54,311 nt of DNA, taken from assembly GCA_035294225.1 (NCBI GenBank), contig DATGLH010000077.1, positions 1-54,311 of the forward strand, written 5' to 3'. This document shows positions 7,455 through 15,995 of this stretch, piece by piece. This DNA is from Trebonia sp035294225 (GTDB lineage: Bacteria; Actinomycetota; Actinomycetes; Streptosporangiales; Streptosporangiaceae). The translations under genes were made by a program, and so were the position numbers. The stretch's first letter is position 1; the number at the start of each line of letters is the position of its first letter. The notes under the pieces are model-generated. The model saw only the letters and a list, made by a program, of their open reading frames with translations, did no database searches and was not told the origin of the DNA.

Positions 7455-8858
7455 ATGGGCAGTGCGCTCCCGCCCGGTGAGCCGGACACGGGACCAGGCA
7501 CCCCCGTCACCCCGCAGCCAACCGCATCAGGGCACGCGAGTCCGCGCGCCGGTTCGCCCGCAGCCGTGCCCGCGCCCGAAGTCACCGCCGCGGCCGCGGC
7601 CGCGCCCGGGAACGCCCGCCGCCGCCGGCGGCGCCGCCGGCGGCGGATCCTGGCCTGGGGGACGGCGAGCCTGGCGGTGCTCCTGATCGCCGTTACCGCG
7701 TCCGGCTACGCGCTGCTGCGGCATTTCAACGGGAACATCCAGCAGGACAACATCAGCGGCCTGCTCGGCAGCCAGCCGGTCAACCTGCATCCGCAGGCGG
7801 AGAACATCCTTCTCATCGGGTCAGACACCCGGTACGGGCAGGGCAGGGGATACGGCACGGGCCTCGTCACCGACCAGTCCGACACGCTGATGATCGTCCA
7901 CATCCCGGCTGACCGGCAGTGGGCGGAGGTCATGTCGATCCCGCGCGACTCGTGGGTGAACATCCCGTCCTGCACGATGGGCAACGGGAAGATGTCCGCG
8001 CCGACGCAGTTCAAGATCAACGAAGCGTTCGCGATCGGGAACCTGTACGGGAACCACACCGCGCTCGGCGTCGCGTGCACGGTCAAGACGATCGAGCTGA
8101 ACACCGGGATCTACATCAACCACTTCGTGGTGGTTAACTTCACCGGGTTCATGGACATGGTGGCGGCGCTGAACGGGGTGCCCGAGTGCAACCCGGTGCC
8201 CATCAACGACCCGCTGTCGCACCTGCACCTGGCGGCCGGGCGCCACATGCTGACCCCGGCCCAGGCGCTCGGCTACGTCCGAGCCAGGTACACGCTGGGC
8301 GACGGGAGCGATCTGGACCGGATCGGCCGCCAGCAGGCCTTCATGTCATCTGTCATCGGCCGAGTGAGGAGCGAGCTGCTCAACCCGCTGGCGGTCTACC
8401 GGTTCCTGGACGCGGCCACTCGCTCGCTGACCATCGACAGCCAGCTCGGCGGCATCACCGGCCTATACGACCTCGGGGAATCGCTGCGCGACCTCCCGCC
8501 GGACAAGATCGCGTTCTTCACCATCCCGAACTTCCCGCGCGGCGAGGTCGTCCCCGGCGATACCGCGAACGTGCTGTGGACGCAGCCGGAAGACAACGAG
8601 ATCTTCGCCTCGTTCCGCGATGACGTCCCGGCCAGCGGTTCGCTGTTCAGCGCTCAGCCGGCCCGCGCCGGAAGCGCCCCGGCCGGGCTGTCGGCCGGCG
8701 CGGCGCACGGCGCCGCGGGAACCCCGGGCGGCACCGCCAGCCCAGCCAGCCCAGCCAGCCCAGCCAGCACCGCCGCCCCGGGCGCCTCCGCCAGCCCGGG
8801 CGGCACCCCGGTCAAGCTCCAGGCGCGGACCGCCAACCAGAGCATCTGCGCCGGCTGA
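7455..8858 (+). CDS. LytR-CpsA-Psr (LCP) family envelope protein
   Basis: LCP proteins transfer undecaprenyl-linked glycopolymers to peptidoglycan on the outside of the membrane. This 467-aa protein has a Pro/Ala-rich cytoplasmic tail (1-54), an uninterrupted run of ten Arg (55-64), one transmembrane segment (about 65-88) and an LCP domain (about 110-330). Visible LCP hallmarks are NILLIGSDTR, QSDTLMIVHI, VMSIPRDSWVNIP, and RYTLGDGSDLDRIGRQQAF with its conserved Arg/Asp. The C-terminus is an Ala/Ser/Pro/Gly-rich tail with SPA repeats and is probably flexible. The ATG at 7455 is the first in-frame start after a stop, and no good ribosome site is visible. It heads a same-strand block with a large membrane protein and PlsC. 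Confidence 0.92.
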   Translation: MGSALPPGEPDTGPGTPVTPQPTASGHASPRAGSPAAVPAPEVTAAAAAAPGNARRRRRRRRRRILAWGTASLAVLLIAVTASGYALLRHFNGNIQQDNISGLLGSQPVNLHPQAENILLIGSDTRYGQGRGYGTGLVTDQSDTLMIVHIPADRQWAEVMSIPRDSWVNIPSCTMGNGKMSAPTQFKINEAFAIGNLYGNHTALGVACTVKTIELNTGIYINHFVVVNFTGFMDMVAALNGVPECNPVPINDPLSHLHLAAGRHMLTPAQALGYVRARYTLGDGSDLDRIGRQQAFMSSVIGRVRSELLNPLAVYRFLDAATRSLTIDSQLGGITGLYDLGESLRDLPPDKIAFFTIPNFPRGEVVPGDTANVLWTQPEDNEIFASFRDDVPASGSLFSAQPARAGSAPAGLSAGAAHGAAGTPGGTASPASPASPASTAAPGASASPGGTPVKLQARTANQSICAG

Positions 8859-8887
8859 CCCGCGGCGCGGCGGATACCGTTGACCGG

Positions 8888-11029
8888 GTGAGGACGGCGT
8901 TGCGACGGGCCTGGCGGGCGGCCGCCTGCGCCGCGCTGTGCGCCGTGAGCGCGTCGGCGCTGCTCGCCGCTCGCCCGCACCCGGCACGGGCGGCTCCGTT
9001 GCCGGCCAGCACGGGGCGGCCGGTCGCGCACGTGGTGGTCGTGGGCATATCAGGGCTCCGCTGGACCTACGCCACCCCGGCCACGACCCCCACGCTGTGG
9101 CGGCTGGCGGGCACCGGTTCGGTGGGCGCGCTCGTCGACTACGCGGAACAGCCGCTCGCCTGCCCCGGCGACGGCTGGCTCACGCTCAACGGCGGCGCCC
9201 GCGCGCAGGGACCGCGCCCCTGCGCGGCCCTTCCCGCGATCGTCCCGCACGGCGCCGGCGCCCGCGTCCCCGCCATGCGCGAGATCATCCGCTATAACGA
9301 GCAGTTCCACGAGAGCCCCGACTGGGGGCTGCTCGGCAGCCTCGCCGACTGCGCGACCGCCGTCGGACCGGGCGCCGCGCTCGCCCTCGCCGCCCCATCC
9401 GGCGCCGTCTCCTCATACCTGGCGTCAGCGTCGCGGATCACCGCGGCGGTGCTGGCCCGCTGTCCGCTGACCGTCGTCGACCTAGGCGCCCTCAGTTTTC
9501 CCGAACGAACGGCGGCGGCTGTGGCGGACAAGCAGCTAGCCCGTATCGTGGCCGGCCTGCCGCCGGACAGCATGCTGCTGGTCACCGCGCCCGGCGCGGC
9601 GCTGGGCGGCAATCCGCACCTGCGGTCCGTGGTGATCAGCGGACCGGGCTTCGGCGGCGGGCTGCTGCGCGCCACATCCACCCGGCAGCCGGGGATCGTG
9701 ACGCTCACCGACCTCACGCCGACGATCGCCGGATGGCTCGGCAGGACCGTGCCGGCCGGGATCACCGGCGCGCAGATCACCCGGGGCGACCGGGGGAGCC
9801 TCGCGTCCGCGGTCCGGATCCTCATCGGGCGGGATACCGCCGAGCAGGTCTGGATCAGCACCCACGGCTGGTTCTTCGCCTGGTACGCGCTGGCGGACGC
9901 GATCCTGCTCGGGGTGCCCGCCGCGATGTCCTGGGGAGCCGGGCCGGGGCGCGCGCGGCGCCGGGCGAGGGGGACGCGGATAGCCGGGGCGTTCGCCGCG
10001 GCGGTTCCGGCCGGCACGTTCCTGGCGAACCTGGTTCCCTGGTGGCTGCATGCCCACCCGGCCGTGTGGCTCTACGGCATGGCAGTGGCCTGGACGCTGG
10101 CGGTCGGCGCGGCCGGCCTGGCGGGACCGTGGCGCCGGGACGCGCTCGGCCCGTTCGGCGCCATCTGCCTGTTCACCGTGGCAGTCCTCGGCGTTGACGT
10201 GATGACAGGATCCCGGCTCCAGCTCGAGGCGCCGTTCGGGCTGTCGCTGATCGAAGGCGGCCGGTTCTACGGGATCGGAAACGAGGCGCTGGGCGTCTAC
10301 TGCACCGCGGCGCTGGTCGCCGCCGCGTGGCTGGGCGGCCTCGCGGCCCGCCGCCCCGGGGCGGGACGCCGCGGGGCGGCGGGGGCGGCGTCCGCGGCCG
10401 GGCTCTTCGCGGTGGTGGCCTCCGGCTGGCCGGGGTTCGGTGCCAAGGTCGGCGGGACGATCGCGCTGGTGCCGTGCCTCCTGCTGCTGATCATGCACCT
10501 TGCGGGGGTGCGGGTCGGCTGGCGGCGGGCGGCGCTGACCGCGGTGAGCGGGCTCGGGCTGTTCGCCGCGTTCGCCCTCGTCAGCTACTTCTTCCCGGCG
10601 GCCGGGGTCTCGGACATGGGGACGTTCGCCGGGAACCTGCTGCACGGCAGGGGCGGCGACCTGCTCGCGCGGAAGGTCAGCTCCAACGTGGGCACGCTTA
10701 CGGTGAGCGCCTTCAGCTGGCTGATCCCGCTTGCGGCGGTGGCCGCCGCCGCCGCGCTCTGGCGGCCCGCGGCGCTGCGGCTGCGGATGCTGGCGCTCGC
10801 GTTCGCGGCCGAGCCGCTGCTCCGCACGGTCGCGTGGCTGATCTGGCTGGTCCTCGTGATCGGCTGGTTCGCCGACGACTCCGGTGTCATCGTGCCCGCC
10901 GCGGCGCTGCCGTTCGCGCTGCCACTGGTGATCTCTATGGCCGCCTCCGTTTCTAGTGCGCCTGACGGGGCACGTTATCTTGGTACCGCCTTCGCCGGGT
11001 CTTCCGTCGCAGGCGGTAGCCCCAGGTAG
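8888..11029 (+). CDS. Large polytopic membrane protein with extracytoplasmic alkaline-phosphatase-like N-terminal domain
   Basis: The 713-aa protein has a signal or anchor segment (about 10-35), a long extracytoplasmic domain (about 45-325) and a C-terminal half with roughly ten hydrophobic helices (about 330-700). The soluble part resembles alkaline-phosphatase-superfamily proteins: VVVVGISGLRW, TTPTLWRLAGTGSVG and TDLTPTIAGWLG are in the expected order. However, the usual metal-binding Asp of the first strand is Ser (GISGLRW), so catalysis is doubtful. The GTG start has no ribosome site. TACCGT ends 7 nt upstream, which suggests a leaderless transcript. It lies 29 bp after the LCP gene and 15 bp before plsC. 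I cannot assign a function; an envelope or lipid-linked polymer role is inferred from its neighbours. Confidence 0.78.
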   Translation: MRTALRRAWRAAACAALCAVSASALLAARPHPARAAPLPASTGRPVAHVVVVGISGLRWTYATPATTPTLWRLAGTGSVGALVDYAEQPLACPGDGWLTLNGGARAQGPRPCAALPAIVPHGAGARVPAMREIIRYNEQFHESPDWGLLGSLADCATAVGPGAALALAAPSGAVSSYLASASRITAAVLARCPLTVVDLGALSFPERTAAAVADKQLARIVAGLPPDSMLLVTAPGAALGGNPHLRSVVISGPGFGGGLLRATSTRQPGIVTLTDLTPTIAGWLGRTVPAGITGAQITRGDRGSLASAVRILIGRDTAEQVWISTHGWFFAWYALADAILLGVPAAMSWGAGPGRARRRARGTRIAGAFAAAVPAGTFLANLVPWWLHAHPAVWLYGMAVAWTLAVGAAGLAGPWRRDALGPFGAICLFTVAVLGVDVMTGSRLQLEAPFGLSLIEGGRFYGIGNEALGVYCTAALVAAAWLGGLAARRPGAGRRGAAGAASAAGLFAVVASGWPGFGAKVGGTIALVPCLLLLIMHLAGVRVGWRRAALTAVSGLGLFAAFALVSYFFPAAGVSDMGTFAGNLLHGRGGDLLARKVSSNVGTLTVSAFSWLIPLAAVAAAAALWRPAALRLRMLALAFAAEPLLRTVAWLIWLVLVIGWFADDSGVIVPAAALPFALPLVISMAASVSSAPDGARYLGTAFAGSSVAGGSPR

Positions 11030-11044
11030 ACAGAGGACGTCCGA

Positions 11045-11734
11045 GTGCAGTACCAGTTTTCGCGTGTCGTCGTCGGGCCGATCCTGCACGCGATCGGACG
11101 GCCGAAGGTGACCGGCATGGAGAACGTGCCGAGATCAGGGGGCGCGATCCTCGCGTCCAACCACCTGTCGATCATCGACTCCGTGTACCTGCCGCTGGTG
11201 ATCGACCGGCCGGTCGTCTTCCCGGCGAAGGCCGAGTACTTCAAGGCCAGGGGGGTGGTCGGGCGCCTGTGGGCGGCCTACCTGAGGTCGACCAACCAGC
11301 TCGTGATGGACCGGGACGACACGCGGTCGGCGCAGGCGACCCTGGAGGCGGCGGTAGAGCTCATCAGGGCGGGCAACCTGTTCGGGTTCTACCCGGAGGG
11401 AACCAGGTCGCCGGACGGGCGGCTCTACCGGGGCAGGTCGGGCATCGGCTGGCTGGCGCTTCATTCGGGGGCCCCGGTCATCCCGGTGGCCATGATGGGC
11501 ACCAGGAAGATGCTCCCGCCGGGCGCGGCGATACCGCGCCCGACGCGGATCGAGATCCGGATCGGCAAGCCGCTGGAGTTCGGCGCCCTGGCCGGCGAGC
11601 CGCCGGCCAGGGCGCGGCGTGCTGTCGCCGACGAGGTGATGCAGGCGATCAGGGAGCTGTCCGGCCAGGAATACGTGCACCTGTACGCGTCCGACGTGAA
11701 GGCCAAGCTCGCCGCGGGAGGCAGCGCCGGCTAA
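11045..11734 (+). CDS. plsC: 1-acyl-sn-glycerol-3-phosphate acyltransferase (PlsC family)
   Basis: The 229-aa protein carries the acyltransferase blocks NHLSIIDSVYLP (the H-x4-D catalytic motif) and FYPEGTRSPDG (the EGTR substrate-binding motif), followed by PVIPVAMMGTRKM. PlsC enzymes acylate lysophosphatidic acid at the membrane. Actinobacterial paralogues also act on other lipids, for example mannosides, so the exact acceptor is open. The start is GTG, with GAGG about 10 nt upstream and a gap of only 15 bp to the membrane protein. The stop codon overlaps by 3 bases that of the convergent subtilase-like gene. Confidence 0.92.
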   Translation: MQYQFSRVVVGPILHAIGRPKVTGMENVPRSGGAILASNHLSIIDSVYLPLVIDRPVVFPAKAEYFKARGVVGRLWAAYLRSTNQLVMDRDDTRSAQATLEAAVELIRAGNLFGFYPEGTRSPDGRLYRGRSGIGWLALHSGAPVIPVAMMGTRKMLPPGAAIPRPTRIEIRIGKPLEFGALAGEPPARARRAVADEVMQAIRELSGQEYVHLYASDVKAKLAAGGSAG

Positions 11735-13617
11735 CGGGCGGCGCGGGCTTCCCCTACCGCAGTATCCAGCCCCCGTTCGGATAATTCCTGCCCTTCCCCC
11801 TCTTCCGGGGCATCGCCGCCCGCGGCGGGGCGGGGATCCGCGCGCGCCGGGTTCCACACGTACATCGGGCCCGTGTTGGAGAGCGGCCGGTCCGGGAGGT
11901 CCACGTGGATCGGCGCCGCGGCGAACGCTTCCGGTGCCTGCTCCCATGGCGGCACCTGCCCGTCCGGGCTGGTCCGCGGCTGGCTGCCGGCCGCCGGGAG
12001 CGCCGGCCGGGTGCCCGGCAAGGGGATCGCCCTCCGCGCGGCCGGCCCCTCCGCCTCCGGGGGGCTGGCGGGTTCCCACGGCGGCCCGCCTCCCGCCTTC
12101 CCGTCCCGCGCGCGGCGCGCCGCGGTCAGCGTGCCCGCGACCCGCATGGGGATGACGCGCGGGCCGCCGTTGCCCGCGCTGGGGAGACCGGCCTGGTCCA
12201 GGCGGCCGCTCCGCGGCCGGGCCGCGGCCGCTCCGCGGTCATGCCGGCGGGCATGGCTGCCGCCCTGCCGCGTGCCCGGCTGCCGGGGCACCCTGCCCGG
12301 CAGCGCCCGCCGGCGCCGCGCGCGGGTCAGCGACAGCGCGACCGCCAGCGCCGCGATCAGGGCGCCGGCCGCGATCACCGCGTCCCGCAGCAACGATCCG
12401 GCCAGCGTGCCCATATCGGCCCGCCGCGCGGCCGCCGGCCGGGCGGGAGCCGGATGCGCGGCACCGGGACCGCCGGCCGGCGCCGTCCGGGACGGCGGTG
12501 CCGTCCGGGCGGGGACGGGGCGGGCGGCGGCGATGGCGGCCGCCGCGGCCAGCGCGCCCGTGGCGTCGAGGGCGCCGCGGCCGGTCCCGGGAACGGCGCG
12601 CGTCCGCGGCCGCACGGCGCCGCGTTCCAGCGCCTGGGCCACTTCGGCGGCGGTGAGCCGCGGGAAGCCGGACCTGATCAGCGCGGCTACCCCGGCGGTC
12701 AGCGCCGAAGCCATGTCGGTGCTCGCGAGGCTCGCGTACCCGCCGCCCGGGGCGGCCACCGTGAGGCCGGAGCCGGGCGCGGTCAGCGCCACGTAGGAGC
12801 GCACGCTGGTGAACGGGGCGAGCTGGCCGTTCCTCGTGGTGGCGCCGACCGCGATCACGCCGGGATAGGCGGCCGGGTAGTTCACGGTTCCGGTCCCCGC
12901 GCCGTTGTCCCCGGCGGGTGCGACGAGCACGACGTCATGGCTGAGGGCGTAGCTGACCGCCGCCCGTTCCGCGGGGCTGCCGCCGGCCGCCGCGGGGTCG
13001 CCGGAGGCGGCCGGCCCGAGCGTGCCGGGGTCCAGGGGCAGGGCGATCACGCGGGCACCATGGCCGACCGCGTACCTGATCCCGGCCGCGATGGCGGCCG
13101 GCAGCCGCCGGGTGACGGCGGTGTCCGCGTTCAGCGGATCGTCGTACTCGAGCGTCACCCGGAGAGACAGGATCCGCGCGCCGGGAGCGACCCCCGTGAT
13201 GCCGATGGCGCCACCTGGCCCGTGTCCGTGCCCGGCGATCAGGCTCGCCACCGCCGTCCCCTCCGCACCCCAGAACGGGCCGCCGGCGGTGCGGCCTGAC
13301 GCGCTGTAGTCGGGTCCGGTGATCACGGCTCCGGACAGGTCCTGGTGGGCGGCGTCGACGCCGGTGGACAGCACCGCGACGGTTACCCCCTTGCCCGCAC
13401 CGGGCACGTCCCGCCAGGCCTGCGGTATGTGCAGGGCCGGCAGCCACCATTGCGCGGCGCGCGCGGGCTGGGCGGCCCCCATGGGCTGGACGGCGCGCGC
13501 GGGCTGGGCGGCGCGCGCGGGCTGGGCGGCCGCCGCGGGCAGCGCGAAGGTCGTCGCGACGGCGAGCGCCGCCAAGAACGGCGGCGTGCCGCGCAGCAGA
13601 CGGGACACGTCGGTCAC
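11731..13617 (-). CDS. Secreted, membrane-anchored subtilase-fold (S8) protein lacking the catalytic triad
   Basis: The 628-aa protein has a signal peptide (about 1-32), a linker of AQPARA-type repeats (31-55), a subtilase domain (about 70-350), a Pro/Ala linker, one transmembrane helix (about 405-430) and a Pro-rich cytoplasmic tail, the layout of mycosin-like proteases. The fold markers are clear (GVAPGARILSLRV, NYPAAYPGVIAVGAT, ALTAPG). All catalytic positions are changed: the Asp of the DTG motif is Ser84 (VAVLSTGVD), the His of HGT is Glu119 (GAEGTAVASL), the nucleophile Ser of GTSMA is Asp301 (STDMASAL), and the oxyanion Asn is Asp237 (APAGDNG). I checked these codons on the DNA. A non-proteolytic binding or scaffold role is therefore inferred. 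The start is GTG after GGTGGGGATGGC. Confidence 0.9.
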   Translation of the reverse strand: MTDVSRLLRGTPPFLAALAVATTFALPAAAAQPARAAQPARAVQPMGAAQPARAAQWWLPALHIPQAWRDVPGAGKGVTVAVLSTGVDAAHQDLSGAVITGPDYSASGRTAGGPFWGAEGTAVASLIAGHGHGPGGAIGITGVAPGARILSLRVTLEYDDPLNADTAVTRRLPAAIAAGIRYAVGHGARVIALPLDPGTLGPAASGDPAAAGGSPAERAAVSYALSHDVVLVAPAGDNGAGTGTVNYPAAYPGVIAVGATTRNGQLAPFTSVRSYVALTAPGSGLTVAAPGGGYASLASTDMASALTAGVAALIRSGFPRLTAAEVAQALERGAVRPRTRAVPGTGRGALDATGALAAAAAIAAARPVPARTAPPSRTAPAGGPGAAHPAPARPAAARRADMGTLAGSLLRDAVIAAGALIAALAVALSLTRARRRRALPGRVPRQPGTRQGGSHARRHDRGAAAARPRSGRLDQAGLPSAGNGGPRVIPMRVAGTLTAARRARDGKAGGGPPWEPASPPEAEGPAARRAIPLPGTRPALPAAGSQPRTSPDGQVPPWEQAPEAFAAAPIHVDLPDRPLSNTGPMYVWNPARADPRPAAGGDAPEEGEGQELSERGLDTAVGEARAAR

Positions 13618-13714
13618 GCCATCCCCACCAGGCTAGGCGAAGGGGCGGTATGCGGTAATTCAGTCCCCTTATGGTGTCATGCGCCTGCCGGAAACGGAAC
13701 GCCGGGCGCGCTAA

Positions 13715-14539
13715 CTATTTCGACACGGTGAGCGTCACCCGGGTTCCGGGCCGCAGCCCGAGCCGCCCGGCGGCGCTGCCCCCGTTGACCGCGACCGAGA
13801 CGAACCCCGCGCTATCGGTGTAGCCGATCAGCTCGCCCGCGGCGACTTCGCCGAACGCCGTGCCGTACGGCACGGTCTCCGGCACGGCGCGGTCTCGTCC
13901 CTGCCATGCCAGCGCGACCCGTGCACCGGGGACGATCCCGGCGCGCGCCGCGTCCGCCCCGGTGACCGAGAGCTGCACGTTGCCGAACCTGTCCACGGTG
14001 ACCACCTCGCCCTCGGCGCCGCCGTCGAACACGCGGCTTTCCGGCCTTGGCAGGCGGACGAGGCTGGCCGCGTCCACCTCGTCGCCGGCATCGGCGAGCG
14101 GCGTGCCTGCCGCCAGGCGGGCCGCGACCGGCATGAAGATGTCCCGCCCGTGAAAGGTGGCGGTCACGCTGTCCAGCCACAGCGCCCTGTTGGTAAGGCT
14201 GACGGCCCTGGCGGCGCCGCCGGCCGCCTCGACCGCCCAGGACAGCACCCCGTTGTCCGGGCCGACGAAGACGGAGTCCCCGGCGGCGATGCCCACCGCG
14301 CGCCGGGCGGTACCCACGCCGGGGTCCACGACGGCGACGTGGACCGCGGGCGGGAAGTACGGCACGGCCTGCGCGAGCACCGCGGCGCCGCGCCGTACGT
14401 CGCCGGGGGGAACCAGATGTGTAATGTCGATAACGCGGACGTCCGGCGCGATCTGGAAGCAGACTCCGTGGCAGGCGGCCACGAACCCGTCTTCCAGGCC
14501 GTAGTCGGTCAGGAACGTGAGACAGTGAAACGAAGCCAC
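13715..14539 (-). CDS. SAM hydroxide adenosyltransferase (DUF62 / SAM hydrolase family)
   Basis: Members of this fold hydrolyse S-adenosylmethionine to adenosine and methionine, and a few halogenate it. The 274-aa protein has FLTDYGLEDGFVAACHGV at the N-terminus, VVDPGVGTARRAV and VGPDNGVLSW, the D-x-D, PGVG and PDNG motifs of the family, plus FHGRDIFMPVAARLA with the conserved His. The C-terminal beta domain is intact. The GTG start lacks a ribosome site. TAAGCT ends 8 nt before it, consistent with leaderless translation. It is divergent from DUF3263, 30 bp apart. The physiological role in actinobacteria is not established. The same window carries a SAM-sensing riboswitch, but no direct link is visible. 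Confidence 0.92.
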   Translation of the reverse strand: MASFHCLTFLTDYGLEDGFVAACHGVCFQIAPDVRVIDITHLVPPGDVRRGAAVLAQAVPYFPPAVHVAVVDPGVGTARRAVGIAAGDSVFVGPDNGVLSWAVEAAGGAARAVSLTNRALWLDSVTATFHGRDIFMPVAARLAAGTPLADAGDEVDAASLVRLPRPESRVFDGGAEGEVVTVDRFGNVQLSVTGADAARAGIVPGARVALAWQGRDRAVPETVPYGTAFGEVAAGELIGYTDSAGFVSVAVNGGSAAGRLGLRPGTRVTLTVSK

Positions 14540-14569
14540 GTTCTGCGAGCTTACTGAGGGGAGCAGCGG

Positions 14570-14839
14570 ATGCCCGCGTTGTCCGAGCGCGACATGCGCG
14601 TCCTCGCCTTCGAGCGGCGCACGTGGCGCACCCCCGGCGCCAAGGAGCAGGCCATCATCGAGGTGCTCGGCATCTCCGTGACCAGGTACTACCAGCTGCT
14701 CAACGAGCTGATCGACAGCCCCGAGGCGCTTACGTTCGACCCGGTGCTCGTCAAACGGCTGCGGGCGCAGCGCGCCCGGCGCCAGCGCATGCGCTCGCCG
14801 CAGTCGGACGGCAACTCGCCGCAGTCGGACGGCAAGTAG
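14570..14839 (+). CDS. DUF3263 small DNA-binding-like protein
   Basis: The 89-aa protein matches the actinobacterial DUF3263 family. Residues 1-60 form a helical region with a helix-turn-helix look (KEQAIIEVLGISVTRYYQLLNELID), then a basic stretch (KRLRAQRARRQRMR). The ATG has GGGGAG 6 nt upstream. It lies 2 bp before the GTG start of otsB, so they are probably translationally coupled. The last 14 residues are a duplicated SPQSDGN/K heptad produced by a perfect 21-bp tandem duplication ending at the stop codon. The function is unknown, and a transcription factor role is inferred from the fold only. Confidence 0.88.
   Translation: MPALSERDMRVLAFERRTWRTPGAKEQAIIEVLGISVTRYYQLLNELIDSPEALTFDPVLVKRLRAQRARRQRMRSPQSDGNSPQSDGK
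14794..14835. repeat. Perfect 21-bp in-frame tandem duplication at a gene's 3' end
   Basis: The 21-bp unit at 14794-14814 is repeated at 14815-14835 and adds seven residues (SPQSDGN-like) to the DUF3263 protein just before its stop. Confidence 0.9.
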
Positions 14840-14841
14840 CG

Positions 14842-15666
14842 GTGGGAACGCTGCGGGCAGGCACCGCCGAGGGGCAGGCCGGGCTCGACGCGGTCCTGGC
14901 CGACCCCGCGCGCGCCCTGATCGCGTCGGACTTCGATGGCACGCTGTCGCCGATCGTCGCCGACCCGGCCGCCGCCACGGCGCAGCCCGGCGCGGCGGAG
15001 GCGCTGGCCCGGCTGGCCGCGTCCGCCGGGACGGTGGCGATCGTCACCGGGCGCCCCGCGGCCGAGGCGGTGGCGCTCGGCGGCTTCGAAGGCGTTCCGG
15101 GGCTGATCGTGCTCGGGCACTACGGCGCGGAGCGCTGGCACGGGGGCGAACTGGCCGCCGCTCCGGTGCCAGAGGGCGTCGCGGCGGCGCGCCGGGCGCT
15201 TCCCGGCCTGCTCGCGGCGGCGGGTGCGGCCGACGGGACCAGGGTCGAGGACAAGGGAAACGCGCTCGCCGTGCATACCAGGCAGGCAGCCGACCCGGAG
15301 GCGGCGCTGGACCGGCTGCGCGAGCCGCTCGCCGCGCTCGCCGCCGGCACCGGCCTCGCCCTTGAACCGGGCCGCTTCGTGCTCGAGCTGCGCCCGCCGG
15401 GCAGCGACAAGGGAGCCGCGCTGCGGACGCTGGTCAGCGAACGCGGTGCGCGCGCGGTGCTCTTCTGCGGCGATGACCTCGGTGACCTCGCGGCCTTCGC
15501 CGCACTCCGTGATCTGCGCGCGGACGGCATCCCCGGCTGCGCGGTCGCCAGCGCCAGCGCCGAGTCGCCGCGGGTGGCCGCTGCCGCGGACCTCGTGGTG
15601 GACGGTCCGCCCGGCGTCGTGCGCCTGCTTGCGGCGCTGGCCGACGCCATCGACGGGCGCGGCTAG
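14842..15666 (+). CDS. otsB: Trehalose-6-phosphate phosphatase
   Basis: OtsB dephosphorylates trehalose 6-phosphate to trehalose. The 274-aa protein contains the HAD phosphatase motifs in order: DFDGTLSP (nucleophile Asp, about residue 33), IVTGR (motif II), an RVEDKG region with a conserved Lys, and FCGDDLGD (motif IV). The frame is open far upstream, but the GTG at 14842, 2 bp after the DUF3263 stop, is where the protein family begins and suggests coupling. The partner synthase otsA is about 2.6 kb away at 18235 and is transcribed separately. A perfect hairpin follows the stop codon. Confidence 0.94.
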   Translation: MGTLRAGTAEGQAGLDAVLADPARALIASDFDGTLSPIVADPAAATAQPGAAEALARLAASAGTVAIVTGRPAAEAVALGGFEGVPGLIVLGHYGAERWHGGELAAAPVPEGVAAARRALPGLLAAAGAADGTRVEDKGNALAVHTRQAADPEAALDRLREPLAALAAGTGLALEPGRFVLELRPPGSDKGAALRTLVSERGARAVLFCGDDLGDLAAFAALRDLRADGIPGCAVASASAESPRVAAAADLVVDGPPGVVRLLAALADAIDGRG

Positions 15667-15667
15667 G

Positions 15668-15691
15668 GGGCCGCCCCGGCCGGGGCGGCCC
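15668..15691 (+). terminator. Hairpin after otsB
   Basis: This is a perfect 24-nt palindrome (GGGCCGCCCCGG and its complement, no extra loop) starting 2 nt after the otsB stop. There is no U-tract, as is usual at this GC content. Confidence 0.6.
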
Positions 15692-15791
15692 GGCACGCGG
15701 ACAGGCCAGCCGCGCCGCGGGAGGTCTTCCAGAATGCATGCCGGCCGTAACCCGGCGAATTCCCCGGCTTCGCCGCGCGAAGCCTCGGGTT

Positions 15792-15995
15792 CTAGGAAAC
15801 TACGACGACCTTCTCGGCCTGCTGTCCCCGGTCGCTCTGCGTGATCTCGAACTCGACCCGCTGCCCCTCTTCGAGGGTGCGGTACCCGTCCGCCTGGATC
15901 GCTGAGAAGTGGACGAAAACGTCCTTGCCACCGTCGACGGCGATAAAGCCGTAGCCCTTGTCCGGGTTGAACCACTTGACGGTGCCCTGAGCCAT
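15792..15995 (-). CDS. Cold-shock protein (CspA family, single-domain)
   Basis: The 67-aa protein is one complete cold-shock domain with RNP1 (KGYGFI) and RNP2 (VFVHFSAI). It binds single-stranded RNA and DNA and melts mRNA structure. The ATG at 15995 is preceded by AGGGAG at 9 nt; the frame is open a little further to a TTG at 16004, which I reject. Its neighbours, the thrC-carrier pair and nearby groEL, are also near csp genes in Streptomyces. About 300 bp upstream is non-coding and may include a 5' leader. Confidence 0.95.
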   Translation of the reverse strand: MAQGTVKWFNPDKGYGFIAVDGGKDVFVHFSAIQADGYRTLEEGQRVEFEITQSDRGQQAEKVVVVS

